A stretch of 64,000 nucleotides of DNA from Verrucomicrobiia bacterium (GTDB lineage: Bacteria > Verrucomicrobiota > Verrucomicrobiia > Verrucomicrobiales > Akkermansiaceae). Numbering within the stretch: position 1 is the first letter of the stretch; the number at the start of each line of letters is the position of its first letter. Location: assembly GCA_030430455.1 (NCBI GenBank), contig JAUIJB010000009.1:1-64000 (forward strand), in the 5' to 3' direction. A program made the translations under genes and the position numbers. This document shows, one piece after another, positions 26,320 to 35,420 of the stretch. Under the pieces are notes generated by a model, which saw nothing but the letters and a program-made list of their open reading frames with translations, was not told the DNA's origin and did not search any database.

Positions 26320-27951
26320 ATGCTGACGGGGGCGATCGAACTGCACTTCACCGTGATCGACTGGCTGGTGCTGATCGGCTACCTCGGCCTCTGCACCTGG
26401 GTCGGGCACCGGATGAGCGGGACGCAGGCGACGATCCGCGATTTCTTCCTCGGCGGCCGTTCGCTGCCGTGGCCGGCGGTCAGCGGCTCGATCATCGCGA
26501 CCGAGATCAGCGGCGTCACCTTCATCGGCGTCCCGGGCACCCTGTTCGCCCTGCAGGGCGACTTCACCTACCTGCAATGGGCGATCGGCTCGATCATCGC
26601 CCGGCTGTTCGTCGCCCGCTACATCGTGCCGCTCTACTACGAGCAGGAAATCTACAGCCCCTACGACTACATGGGCCGGCGCCTCGGGGTGGGTGCCAAG
26701 AAGCTCGCCACGGCCCTGTTCACGGTGGGCAGCATCCTCGGCCAGAGCGTGCGCGTCCTCGTGGCGGCCATTCCCCTCAAGGTGGTCACCGGGCTGCCGA
26801 TCGAGGCGAGCATCCTGGTGATCGGGATCTTCGCGATCGCCTGGACCCTGATGGGGGGCATGCGGACGGTCATCTGGACCGACGTGATGCAGTTCATCCT
26901 GTTCGCGGCGGGCGGGGTGCTCGCCCTGTTCTGGATCACCGGTCACCTCGACGGTGGTTGGGGTGAGTTCTGGGGCACGGCCGGCGACTTCGGTCGCACC
27001 CGCCTGTGGGACTTCGAGTTCGGCTTCACCGCCGACCTCGAGTTCACCTTCTGGGTCGCCCTGCTGGCGGTCCCGTTCCAGAACCTGACCGCCTTCGGGG
27101 TCGACCAGCTCAACGCCCAGCGGATGTTCTGCTGTCGCGACGCCCGGCAGGCGGGAAGGGCCCTCCAGTTCAGCTGCTTTGGCCAGCTCCTGACGCTGTT
27201 GATGCTGATGGTCGGGGCCGCCCTGTTCGTGCACTACCACGTCAATCCCTTCAGCCCGGCCGAGGCCGAGCTGGTCAAGGCCGGCGAGGAGATGGTGGCC
27301 GGGAGCCAGGTCGCCCTCCCGGAGGCGCGCGACTACGTCTTTCCCATGTGGATCACCACGGTGCTGCCCACGGGCCTCAGCGGCTTGCTGCTCGCCGGTG
27401 TGTTCGCCGCATCGATTTCCAGCCTCGACTCGATCCTCGCCGCGCTGAGCCAGACCACCCTCTCGCTGGTCTACCACCCCGAGGACCGCAGCGACGAGGA
27501 ACTGGAAGGGCTCAACCTGGTGAAGAAGTCGCGTGTCCTGGTCACCATCTGGGGACTCGCGCTCACCGGATTCACCTTGCTTTTGAATGTCGCCCGCGAC
27601 GGCATTCCGATCCTCCCGCTGGCCTTCGGCATGACCACCTACACGATGGGGCCCCTGCTGGGCTTGATGGCCTGCGCGGTCTTCAAGCGGGGGAGCATCC
27701 GCGGCCTGGCCGTCGGGGCGGTGCTGTCCTTCGCGATCGTCGCCCTGGTTCGCGCCGACTTCTGGGTTCTCCTCGCCAAGGCGGGCGTCTCGTTGGATTG
27801 GCTCGGCGCGCTGGGGACCTTCGACGCCGCGGAACTCGAGGAGGGCCGGGTTCAGGCGCTGTGGTGCTACGCCTGGGCCTGGCCGCTGACGACCCTTGTC
27901 ACGATCGCCTGCGGCCTGCTGATTCCGGCATCGAAAGGCAGGAAGTTCTGA
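26320..27951 (+). CDS. Sodium:solute symporter (SSS family)
   Basis: 543 residues from ATG 26320. About 13 hydrophobic segments. Family features: FFLGGRSLPWPAVSGSIIATEISGVTFIG near 42-70 (SSS signature region), GGMRTVIWTDVMQF near 188-201 and LAGVFAASISSLDSILAALS near 365-384, the sodium-binding helix. Substrate cannot be read from sequence; candidates are sugars, sialic acid-like or other organic solutes. A longer in-frame upstream reading is rejected because it overlaps the divergent gene. It precedes dnaA but is separated by 327 bp. Confidence 0.92.
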   Translation: MLTGAIELHFTVIDWLVLIGYLGLCTWVGHRMSGTQATIRDFFLGGRSLPWPAVSGSIIATEISGVTFIGVPGTLFALQGDFTYLQWAIGSIIARLFVARYIVPLYYEQEIYSPYDYMGRRLGVGAKKLATALFTVGSILGQSVRVLVAAIPLKVVTGLPIEASILVIGIFAIAWTLMGGMRTVIWTDVMQFILFAAGGVLALFWITGHLDGGWGEFWGTAGDFGRTRLWDFEFGFTADLEFTFWVALLAVPFQNLTAFGVDQLNAQRMFCCRDARQAGRALQFSCFGQLLTLLMLMVGAALFVHYHVNPFSPAEAELVKAGEEMVAGSQVALPEARDYVFPMWITTVLPTGLSGLLLAGVFAASISSLDSILAALSQTTLSLVYHPEDRSDEELEGLNLVKKSRVLVTIWGLALTGFTLLLNVARDGIPILPLAFGMTTYTMGPLLGLMACAVFKRGSIRGLAVGAVLSFAIVALVRADFWVLLAKAGVSLDWLGALGTFDAAELEEGRVQALWCYAWAWPLTTLVTIACGLLIPASKGRKF

Positions 27952-28278
27952 CCATTCCGGGATCGCGGAACTGGACGGGAAATTCTCGTGAATTCCTGCG
28001 GAACTCATTGAAAACGAGACGGGAAAAGCTCCGTATCCCAGGGGGGTGCGCCGATTTGTTTCGGGAGATCGAAGGAATTCGAGGGTCAAGTTTGAAAATT
28101 TCCCCTGCGTGGAACATCGGTGGAAAAAGGCTCTTCCGGCTTCGATTGTTAGATGCCCCGGCTTCGGTCTTTTTTGCTTCTGCGAGTGCTCCCTAACCTC
28201 CCTCCACGCCGCACGATCCGGGAGGGGAATCCGGAGTGGGCGAAGCAATAAATCTAATTGATAGACGGAGCGAGAGAG
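27952..28278. other. Spacer upstream of dnaA, possible origin region (weak)
   Basis: Locally AT-richer than its surroundings. Only loose DnaA-box-like words are seen (for example GGTGGAAAA near 28119); no cluster of TTATCCACA-type boxes and no clear AT-rich 13-mers. Being next to dnaA is the only reason to consider an origin here. Confidence 0.2.
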
Positions 28279-29781
28279 ATGGCAAAGGAGGAGCGAGAGG
28301 CAGGCAAACACAAGGCGAACGAGGCGAACGAGGCAGAGGCGCAATGGCAGACCGCCATGGAGAAGCTGGGAACCCGGGTCGGTGGCGATGCCTTCGACCG
28401 CTGGTTCCGACCGGCGAACTTCGCCGGGGTCGAGGACGACCGGGTGGTGTTGGAACTGCCGAACGAGATTCACCAGGTGTGGATCGAGACCAACTACCTC
28501 GATGAGTTGAACGCGGTGGTCCAGGAGGCCATTCCCGGCGTGCGCGAGGCCCGTCTGCGGGTCTGCGAGGGACTTCCGCCTGAGCACGGCCATGGCGCCA
28601 ACGGAGCCCACGCGGTGAATGGCACGAATGGATCCGGCAAGGCATCGGGGGGTGGCCAGGCGGTCAACGGCTCCGCGCCGAAGCCCTCAAGCAACGGCCA
28701 TGGGACTCACGGCGACGACGAGTCGTTGGAGACCTCCACCCTCAACCGCCGCCTCAAGGCCTCCGGCCTGAACGGCAAGTTCACCTTCGATTCCTTCGTC
28801 GTCGGTGCCAACAGCCAGTTCGCCCACGCCGCCAGCATGGCGGTCGCCGAGCGTCGCGGCGTCGGCTACAACCCGCTGTTCATCCACGGCGGGCCGGGGC
28901 TCGGCAAGACCCACCTGATGCAGGCGATCGGCCGCGAGCGCCTGCTCCACTCGACCAGCCCCAAGGTCGTCTACCTGACCTGCGAGCGCTTCACCAACGA
29001 GTTCATCGACGCCGTCAAGCGCGGCGACCTCGAGCGCTTTCGGCGCAAGTACCGCTCGGCGGAGGTCATGCTGATCGATGACGTCCAGTTCATCGCCGGC
29101 AAGGACCGCTCGCAGGAGGAGTTCTTCCACACCTTCAACACCCTGCTCGACGGTCACTGCCAGGTGGTGCTGACCAGCGACCGGCCGGCCTCCGAGATCA
29201 AGAACCTCGAGCCCCGACTGGTGTCGCGCTTCGAGTGCGGCCTCACCGTCGAGCTCCAGGCGCCCGCCTTCGAGACCCGCCTGGCGATCCTCCAGCGCAA
29301 GGTCGACGAGTGGAAGGTCAAGGTCGACCCCGGCGTCATCCGCTTCCTCGCCGAGCGCCTGCGCAGCAACGTCCGGCGCCTCGAGGGCGGCCTGATGCGC
29401 GTGGCCACCTACTGCTCGCTGGCCGCCGAGCCGGTCACGGCGGAGCGGATCGAGCACCTGTTGCGCGACCTCCTGCGCGAGGAGAACGGCCGCAAGGTCA
29501 GCATCGACTCGATCCAGCGCAAGGTCGCCGAGGCCTTCGACCTGCGCCTCGCCGACATGACCTCGCGGCGCCGGCCGGCCAGCATCGCCTTCCCGCGTCA
29601 GATCGCGATGTATCTCAGCCGCAGCCTCACCAACGCCTCGCTGGTCGAGATCGGCGAGGCCTTCGGCGGGCGTGACCACGGCACCGTCATCCACGCCGTG
29701 AAGCGGATCTCCGGCGTCCTTGAGACCGAACCGAACCTGCGCGACCGGGTCCAATTGATCGAGACCGAGCTGCGGCGCTAG
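28279..29781 (+). CDS. dnaA: Chromosomal replication initiator DnaA
   Basis: 500 residues from ATG 28279 (an in-frame TTG at 28258 is possible). Domain I at about 20-95, a long Gly/Asn-rich linker (domain II, about 100-160), AAA+ domain with Walker A GGPGLGKTH at 204-212 and Walker B LIDDVQF at 265-271, and domain IV with GGRDHGTVIHAV at 463-474, the DnaA-box-binding signature. It opens the origin and loads DnaB. dnaN follows 174 bases downstream, the common order. Confidence 0.97.
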   Translation: MAKEEREAGKHKANEANEAEAQWQTAMEKLGTRVGGDAFDRWFRPANFAGVEDDRVVLELPNEIHQVWIETNYLDELNAVVQEAIPGVREARLRVCEGLPPEHGHGANGAHAVNGTNGSGKASGGGQAVNGSAPKPSSNGHGTHGDDESLETSTLNRRLKASGLNGKFTFDSFVVGANSQFAHAASMAVAERRGVGYNPLFIHGGPGLGKTHLMQAIGRERLLHSTSPKVVYLTCERFTNEFIDAVKRGDLERFRRKYRSAEVMLIDDVQFIAGKDRSQEEFFHTFNTLLDGHCQVVLTSDRPASEIKNLEPRLVSRFECGLTVELQAPAFETRLAILQRKVDEWKVKVDPGVIRFLAERLRSNVRRLEGGLMRVATYCSLAAEPVTAERIEHLLRDLLREENGRKVSIDSIQRKVAEAFDLRLADMTSRRRPASIAFPRQIAMYLSRSLTNASLVEIGEAFGGRDHGTVIHAVKRISGVLETEPNLRDRVQLIETELRR

Positions 29782-29955
29782 GCCGGGACGCGGGCGCCAG
29801 CGGGGCGGGGCTGAGAAGACCGGAAACCCGAAGCAAAGTTTTTAAAATTCGGCGCCGGATCGGCGCCGGAATCTTCGTTTGACTTCCTTAAACGAAGGCT
29901 TGCCAAGGCTTCGGATCTGCGGAGAGCATGCGTCCAGTCAGAGCGCGTCTCCCTC

Positions 29956-31053
29956 ATGAAGTTCCGTATCTCGAAAGAAGCCCTGCTGGATGGCCTGCAG
30001 AAGGTCCAGCACGTCGTCAGCACCCGCACGACCCTGCCGATCCTATCGAACGTCCTGCTGGTTGCGCGCGACGGGCGCCTGAGCCTGACCACCACCGACC
30101 TCGACGTCGGAATCACCGGTTCGGTCGAGGCGGAGGTCTCGAAGGAGGGGGCGACGACCCTGCCTGCCAAGCGCCTGGTGAACATCATCCGCGAGCTCCC
30201 GGCCAGCGAGGTCGAGGTCTCGGTCGACGCCAAGAACGTGGCCTCGATCAAGTGCGGTCCCTCCTTCTTCAAGATCATCGGCCTCGGTGAGGGCGACTTC
30301 CCGCCGCTGCCGGACTTCGACGGCGCGCGCGAGTTCCGCATCGCCCAGGGCCTGCTCAAGCAGGGTCTCAAGCAGACCGCCTACGCGATCTCGACCGACG
30401 AGACCCGCTACGTGCTGAACGGCATCTACACCTCGTTCCGCGACGGCAAGATGACCCTGGTGGCAACCGACGGGCGGCGCTTGGCGATGGTCGACAACGA
30501 CCTCGACTTCCCGGCCAGCCACGAGACCGACGTGATCATCCCGACCAAGGCGGTGCAGGAACTCCAGCGTCTGCTCGGTGACTCCGGCGAGGTCCTCGTG
30601 CGCCTCAGCGACAGCCAGGTTTCCTTCTCGGTCGGCGACCATCTGCTGGTCAGCAAGCTGATCGAGGGCAACTATCCGAACTACCGCCAGGTGATTCCCT
30701 CGGACACCAGCGAGCGGGTCGAGCTGCCCCGCGAGGCCATGCTCGAGACCGTCCGCCGCGTCTCGCTGCTGTCCTCGGACAAGTCGAACTCGGTCAAGCT
30801 GGTGTTCGGCAGGAACACGGTCGAGGTCACCGCGAACTCGCCCGACGTCGGCGAGGCGCGCGAGACGATGGAGGTCGCCTACGAGGGCAAGGAGATGCAG
30901 ATCGCCTTCAATCCCGAGTTCCTCAAGGCGCCGCTGCAGAACCTCGAGGAGGACACCGTCTACCTCGACCTCATCGACGAGATGAGCCCGGGCGTGGTCC
31001 GCATCGACGGCAGCTTCCTCTACGTGATCATGCCGATGCGCGTGACCGGGTGA
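29956..31053 (+). CDS. dnaN: DNA polymerase III beta subunit (sliding clamp)
   Basis: 365 residues, three repeated clamp domains. MKFRISKEALLDGLQKVQHVVSTRTTLPILSNVLL opens domain 1; the C-terminus SFLYVIMPMRVTG forms the partner-binding end. It tethers the polymerase to DNA as a dimer ring. The 174-bp dnaA-dnaN spacer contains a repeated GGCGCCGGATC palindromic block near 29850-29872 and an A/T-rich AAAGTTTTTAAAATT at about 29837. Confidence 0.97.
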   Translation: MKFRISKEALLDGLQKVQHVVSTRTTLPILSNVLLVARDGRLSLTTTDLDVGITGSVEAEVSKEGATTLPAKRLVNIIRELPASEVEVSVDAKNVASIKCGPSFFKIIGLGEGDFPPLPDFDGAREFRIAQGLLKQGLKQTAYAISTDETRYVLNGIYTSFRDGKMTLVATDGRRLAMVDNDLDFPASHETDVIIPTKAVQELQRLLGDSGEVLVRLSDSQVSFSVGDHLLVSKLIEGNYPNYRQVIPSDTSERVELPREAMLETVRRVSLLSSDKSNSVKLVFGRNTVEVTANSPDVGEARETMEVAYEGKEMQIAFNPEFLKAPLQNLEEDTVYLDLIDEMSPGVVRIDGSFLYVIMPMRVTG

Positions 31054-31560
31054 GCGCCTGCGGCGCCTGAGTAGCGGGCTTTTTGTCTCCGCCGCGGCGG
31101 ATCCTTTGTCGAAGAGACGCTTGCTGTCGAGCGAGGCGCTTTTCAAGTGCTCCGTCCTCGTCGTCGTTCTCGTCCTTCGTCCTCGATTCTTCAGCTCTTG
31201 CGAGCGCGAAGGGCGAGGACGATTCTCCCCATTACTCGCTACCGTCAGATCGCGGAGCCCAAGGAGCGGGGATTTGCAATCCCCGGACGCCAATGAGGTG
31301 AGGCCGAAGCGAGTGTGAGCAGAGAGGGCGGTTCGCGATGGACTTCTGGTGTGGGATGACGCCCGATCGTAGGGGTGGTTCGCCGGGGATTGCAAATCCC
31401 CGCTCCTTGCGAAGTCCTTGGGCCGGACCGAGCTCTCCCCAAGCTCGCCGTCCTCGTCGTCGTTCTCGTCCTTCGTCCTCGCAGGAGCCGAAGAATCGAG
31501 GACGAGAACGACGACGAGGACGACGACGAGGACGACGACGAGGACGATTCTCTCCCCCCG
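31054..31560. other. Repeat-built spacer between dnaN and the ABC ATPase gene
   Basis: No gene. From left: a GTAGCGG word at 31071; a segment TTGTCGAAGAG... also found near 44550; a CTCGTCCTCGTCGTCG block at about 31156-31195 repeated at 31450 and, inverted, at 31497-31555 as GACGACGACGAG 12-mers; and a 148-bp inverted-repeat element at 31261-31408. Confidence 0.75.
31261..31408. repeat. Paired 26-bp inverted repeat element, copy A
   Basis: Ends 31261-31286 and 31383-31408 are exact 26-bp complements; each end is itself a hairpin, GGGGATT-TGC-AATCCCC. Related copies: 48306-48448, 58934-59075, 63400-63548 and a lone end at 54175-54200. Looks like a BIME/REP-type or MITE element without a transposase. 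Confidence 0.85.
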
Positions 31561-31588
31561 CTACCTGCTACCCGCTACCGGCTCCCCG
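31561..31588 (-). repeat. GTAGCNG heptamer array at gene 3' end
   Basis: Three units with TAG (coding strand) at 31575, 31568 and 31561, one in each reading frame, and a degenerate fourth. The last TAG is the stop of the ABC ATPase gene. Confidence 0.85.
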
Positions 31589-32565
31589 AGCGTCGCGAGA
31601 CACCCCGGGCAGTTCTGCACCAGGTGCCCCGGGGCGACCTCGACGAGCTCGGGCGGGTGGTCGGTCACGCAGCGGCTGGGGTCGCCGATCCGGTTGCGCG
31701 GCTGGAAGGCGCAGCCGGCCGGCGGGTGGCTCAGGTCGGGTGGCAGGCCGGGAATCGTGTAGAGCGGCTCGTCGCGACGATGGTTCGCCGGGATGCTCTG
31801 CAGCAGTGAGCGCGTGTAGGCGTGGCGCGGGTGCTGGAACAACTCGTCGCGCGGGGCGCTCTCGACCACGCGGCCGGCATACATGACGTTGATGTGGTCG
31901 CAGACCTGCGAGACGACGGCGAGGTCGTGGGTCACGAAGATCACCGCGGTGCCGAGCGAGCGCTGGCGCTCCTCGATGAGCTCGAGGACCTGCTTCTGCA
32001 CGGTGACGTCGAGCGCCGTGGTCGGCTCGTCGCAGATCAACAGCTCGGGCCGGGTGATCAGTGCCATGGCGATCATCACCCGCTGGCGCATGCCGCCGGA
32101 GAACTCGTGCGGATAGGACTGGATGCGCTCCTCGGGGTCCGGAATGCCGACCTCGTCCAGCGACTCGATGGCCCGCTCGATCGCCCGGCGTCCCTTGAGC
32201 CCCTCATGCAGGGCCAGCGGCTCGAGCAGCTGCTGGCGCACCGTCAGGTACGGGTTCAGCGAGGTCATCGGATCCTGGAAAATCATCGAGATCCGCTTGC
32301 CGCGGATCTGGCGCAGCCGGCGCTCAGGGACCTGCAGCAGGTCCTCGCCGTCGAAGCGCGCCGAGCCCGCGTGGATGCGGCCCGGGGGCGTCGGGATCAG
32401 GCCGAGCAGCGAGTAGCAGGTGACCGACTTGCCGGAGCCCGACTCGCCGACGATGCCGAGCGTGCGGCCCGCCTCGACCGAGAAGCTGACGTCCTCGACC
32501 GCGTGGACCACGCCGTTGCGGGTGTGGAAGCGGGTGGTCAGTCCCTGGACGTCGAGGATGGGCAT
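31561..32565 (-). CDS. Oligo/dipeptide-type ABC transporter ATP-binding protein
   Basis: 334 residues, OppD/DppD size. Walker A GESGSGKS at 40-47, signature SGGMRQR at 156-162, Walker B LLICDEP at 175-181, and the oligopeptide-type C-terminal region (HPRHAYTRSLLQSIP, then GCAFQPR...CVTDHPP) with spaced cysteines. It would power peptide or nickel uptake, but no permease or binding-protein gene is adjacent. The last codons (EPVAGSR, stop TAG) are encoded by a GTAGCNG heptamer array, so the 3' end has been formed by the repeat. Confidence 0.92.
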   Translation of the reverse strand: MPILDVQGLTTRFHTRNGVVHAVEDVSFSVEAGRTLGIVGESGSGKSVTCYSLLGLIPTPPGRIHAGSARFDGEDLLQVPERRLRQIRGKRISMIFQDPMTSLNPYLTVRQQLLEPLALHEGLKGRRAIERAIESLDEVGIPDPEERIQSYPHEFSGGMRQRVMIAMALITRPELLICDEPTTALDVTVQKQVLELIEERQRSLGTAVIFVTHDLAVVSQVCDHINVMYAGRVVESAPRDELFQHPRHAYTRSLLQSIPANHRRDEPLYTIPGLPPDLSHPPAGCAFQPRNRIGDPSRCVTDHPPELVEVAPGHLVQNCPGCLATLGEPVAGSR

Positions 32566-32672
32566 CGTGGCGGAATCCTCTCACATGCCCCCCGCTCGGC
32601 AATGCCGAAAAGTCGCGGAGCTCACCGGGGAAGCGGGGTCCGCGATGCGGGGACGGAGTTCTTTTTGGTTTT

Positions 32673-32804
32673 GGACCAGGATGGATGGGATGATTATGGA
32701 GAGTGGGAGGGTTTTTTGGGGAAGCCCAAGCTGGTTTGCGGTGGATGGGACTCAGAAAGGAGTTTTCCAGGGGGCCATCTGACCCATCCGATCCATCCTG
32801 GTCC
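32673..32804. repeat. 14-bp inverted repeat in the spacer after der
   Basis: GGACCAGGATGGAT at 32673-32686 and its complement at 32791-32804 enclose 104 bp of T/G-rich DNA downstream of der. No gene is seen between. Confidence 0.6.
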
Positions 32805-32834
32805 CATCTTCACGAGCGCTCCCCGCGGGTTTGC

Positions 32835-34220
32835 CTAGCGCCTCCGCGAGTCGCCGGCCGGCGGGTTGCGCCGACGTGAGCGCACCGAGAAGACCACCGG
32901 CACCGCCGGCACCGGGCGGAGCTCGCGGATCCGATTGGCGAGGTACTGCTCGTAGCTGCGGGTCATCATCGACTTGTCGTTCACGAACAACACGTAGGTC
33001 GGCACCGGGATCGTCCGGTAGCGCTCGTTCACCGCCGTGGTGGCGTAGTAGAGCTTGAGGCGGCGCCGGCCGACCAGCGGCGGCGGGCTGGTGTCGAAGG
33101 CCTGCTGGAACATCCGGTTGAGGGTGCCGGTCGAGGGCAGCTCGCTGGCCGCCTCGCGCACCGCGAGCACCTTGCGCAGGACCTGGTGGACCGCCTTGCC
33201 GCTCGCGGCCGAGGTGCACACGAAGGGGGCGTAGTGGAGGAAGAATAGCTCGCGGCGGACCTGCTCCTCGGCCTCGGCGCGGCGCGCCTTGTCCGGGGCC
33301 CCGGGGTGGAACAGGTCGAACTTGTTGAGGACGATGATGCAGGGCTTGGACTCGTCGAGGATCAGGCGGGCGATCTTGCGGTCCTGGGCGCTGACGCCCG
33401 AGGCCAGGTCGATCACCAGCAGGCACAGGTCCGAGCGGCGGATCGCCTTCTCGGTCCGCATCGCCGAGAACACCTCGACCGACTCGTCGCGGCGCGAGCG
33501 CGGCCGCAGGCCGGCGGTGTCGACCAGGGTGAAGCGCTCGCCCTCGAACTCATAGGGCAGGTCGACGGCGTCGCGGGTGGTCCCGGCGACCTCGGAGACG
33601 ATGGTCCGGTTGTCGCGCAGGATGGCGTTGACCAGCGAGGACTTGCCGGCGTTGGGCTTGCCGACGATGGCCAGCCGGATGCCGCGCTGCTCGGCCTCCT
33701 CGACCGCCTCTTCGACCTCGCCCGCCAGCGGCGCGATGTGCCGGTCGATGGCGTCGGCCAGCTCGCGGAAGCCGCGGCCGTGCTCGGCCGACACCGCGAT
33801 GCCCGCACCGAGGCCGAGCCGGCTGAGGTCGGCGAAGGCGTTGGACTGCTTGTCGCTGTCGACCTTGTTGATCACCAGCATCACCGGCGACTTCGCCTTG
33901 CGCAGGCGACCGGCAAGGTCCTGGTCGATCGGCGTGAGGCCCTCATGGGCGTCGACGATGAAGAGGATCAGGTCGGCGGTCGCCAGGGCGATGTCGGCCT
34001 CGATCGCGACCTGCTCGCCGAAGCCGTCGTCCAGCGTGGCGCCGATGCCGCCGGTGTCGACCAGCTGGCAGCGGTGCTGGGTGAGCTGGCAGGGCGCGTT
34101 GATCCGGTCCCGGGTGACCCCGGGCTGGTCGTGGACGATCGCGATCCGCCGCTTGGCGAGGCGGTTGAAGATCGCGGACTTGCCGACGTTCGGGCGTCCG
34201 ACGATGGCGACGGTTGGCAT
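32835..34220 (-). CDS. der: Ribosome-assembly GTPase Der (EngA)
   Basis: 461 residues with two tandem GTPase domains, the hallmark of Der: first G1 GRPNVGKS at 8-15 with DTGGIG, second G1 GKPNAGKSS near 184-192 with DTAGLRPRSR, each with NKxD (INKVDSD; LNKFD). A KH-like C-terminal domain follows (KLYYATT... PTYVLFVND). It helps mature the 50S subunit. pgsA lies upstream on the same strand with 160 bp of heptamer-rich DNA between. Confidence 0.97.
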   Translation of the reverse strand: MPTVAIVGRPNVGKSAIFNRLAKRRIAIVHDQPGVTRDRINAPCQLTQHRCQLVDTGGIGATLDDGFGEQVAIEADIALATADLILFIVDAHEGLTPIDQDLAGRLRKAKSPVMLVINKVDSDKQSNAFADLSRLGLGAGIAVSAEHGRGFRELADAIDRHIAPLAGEVEEAVEEAEQRGIRLAIVGKPNAGKSSLVNAILRDNRTIVSEVAGTTRDAVDLPYEFEGERFTLVDTAGLRPRSRRDESVEVFSAMRTEKAIRRSDLCLLVIDLASGVSAQDRKIARLILDESKPCIIVLNKFDLFHPGAPDKARRAEAEEQVRRELFFLHYAPFVCTSAASGKAVHQVLRKVLAVREAASELPSTGTLNRMFQQAFDTSPPPLVGRRRLKLYYATTAVNERYRTIPVPTYVLFVNDKSMMTRSYEQYLANRIRELRPVPAVPVVFSVRSRRRNPPAGDSRRR

Positions 34221-34282
34221 GGGGAAATCTAGTGGGGCGGGGGAGACTTGGGGAAGTGCCGAGTGGGGGGAGTGCCGGGTAA

Positions 34283-34370
34283 AAAGTGGAAAGTGAAAAG
34301 TGGGCGCTCGGGGAGTGCTCCGCGCCGTTCAAGCTCATTCGCCATCTGCCATCTGCCATCTGCCATCCGC
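34283..34370. repeat. Two heptamer arrays: AAAGTGG and CATCTGC
   Basis: AAAGTGG-type units at 34283-34303 (three) and CATTCGC/CATCTGC/CATCCGC units at 34336-34370 (five), both in the short gap between pgsA's 3' end and der's start. Confidence 0.85.
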
Positions 34371-34380
34371 CGGCCCCCGG

Positions 34381-34980
34381 CTACGGATGCGAGCCGGGCT
34401 GGGCGTGGGGCGAGGCGTGGAGCTGGGCGATGCCGTCGCGGAAGTAGGCGATTCCCGACCAGACGGTGAACACCGCCGCCACGGCGCAGGGGTAGATGGG
34501 CGAGAAGGGGACCCATTTCAGCATCACCCAGCCGAGCGCGATCATCTGGGTGACCGTGCACACCTTGCCGCTCCACTGCGGGCGGACGCGGACCTCGTCG
34601 ATGACGAAGTGCAGCAGGGCGGTGCCGCCGATGATCACGCCGTCGCGCGCGACCACCAGGGCGGTGAACCAGAGCGGGATCTTCCAGCCGTCGGGGCCCC
34701 AGTCGACGATGCTCAGCGTGATGATGCCGGTGAGCAGGAGGAGCTTGTCGGCGATCGGGTCGATGATCGCGCCGAAGCGCGAGCGCTGGTTGAAGCGGCG
34801 CGCGATCCAGCCGTCGAGCCCGTCGCTGGCGGAGGCGGCGATGAAGACCCCGAGTGCGGACCAGCGCAGCCATTCCTCGGGGTGATTCTCCTCGACGCTG
34901 ATGCCGTAGTAGCTCGCCAGCACCGCAAACACCGGAACCAGAAGGATCCGGACCAGGGTGATCTTGCTGGCGAGTGTCAT
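34381..34980 (-). CDS. pgsA: CDP-diacylglycerol-glycerol-3-phosphate 3-phosphatidyltransferase
   Basis: 199 residues, inner-membrane enzyme for phosphatidylglycerol synthesis. The CDP-alcohol phosphatidyltransferase motif is complete: D53G..D56G..A60R61, Gly70, D74 and D78 (SDGLDGWIAR... FGAIIDPIAD). Four to six membrane segments. The N-terminus TLASKITLVRILLVPVF is typical of PgsA. A CATCTGC heptamer array starts about 11 bases after the stop. Confidence 0.94.
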   Translation of the reverse strand: MTLASKITLVRILLVPVFAVLASYYGISVEENHPEEWLRWSALGVFIAASASDGLDGWIARRFNQRSRFGAIIDPIADKLLLLTGIITLSIVDWGPDGWKIPLWFTALVVARDGVIIGGTALLHFVIDEVRVRPQWSGKVCTVTQMIALGWVMLKWVPFSPIYPCAVAAVFTVWSGIAYFRDGIAQLHASPHAQPGSHP

Positions 34981-35079
34981 GGCGGCGCGGCGGCCGGGGT
35001 GGGGCCGACGGGCCAGTCTAGGGCGGAGCGGGCCCGGGGAGAATGCAATTCTGGCCGGGCGGGTGCGCCCGTTGCAGAC

Positions 35080-35115
35080 GGAAGACTGGAAGACGGAAGA
35101 CGGAAGACGGAAGGC
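35080..35115. repeat. Heptamer array GGAAGAC (5 units)
   Basis: GGAAGAC at 35080, 35088, 35095 and 35102 with one inserted T, and GGAAGGC at 35109. Confidence 0.85.
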
Positions 35116-35340
35116 GTGGAGCGGTGAATCGGAGCGCCGATCGCTGTGGTTGAGGCGGGGTGAAACGGCGATTCGGGCGCGATTGGGGTCGCGCGGTCCG
35201 GTGGGGGGCGGAGCGCCGTCCGCTGTGGCGGATTAGTCGGTTGGGAGGTGTGGAGGAGCGCAAGGGTGACTCGGGCGCGACTGGGGTCGCGCGGTCCGTG
35301 GCGCTTGTGGCGAGCATTGCTCGACTTCAAGCACTTCTTC

Positions 35341-35368
35341 GACAACGGACAACGGACAACGGACAAAC
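35341..35368. repeat. Heptamer array GACAACG (4 units)
   Basis: Three perfect units and GACAAAC. The same unit type occurs at 44705-44732. Confidence 0.85.
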
Positions 35369-35420
35369 GCCAAAGCCCGGCCCATGCGCAGCGCATGGAA
35401 CGCCCAAGCGACAACAAAGC

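Larger units (their letters stand above)
34981..35420. other. Repeat-built spacer upstream of pgsA
   Basis: No gene. It contains a GGAAGAC heptamer array (35080-35115), two copies of a ~95-bp composite element (GGAGCGCCG... TCGCGCGGTCCG; about 35112-35203 and 35205-35300) and a GACAACG array (35341-35368). Confidence 0.75.

Noticed and set aside
26308-28611. Long minus-strand frame of 767 residues across the symporter and the start of dnaA
   Set aside because: Antisense to two certain genes, and it crosses the dnaA promoter.
27952-29955. Chromosomal origin next to dnaA
   Set aside because: Only single loose DnaA-box-like words in the two spacers around dnaA; no cluster, so kept as a weak possibility only. 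A GC-skew plot of the whole genome would settle it.
31497-31560. Acidic repeat protein from GACGACGACGAG units
   Set aside because: The 12-mer block is intergenic, repeated elsewhere in both orientations, and has no start or ribosome site.
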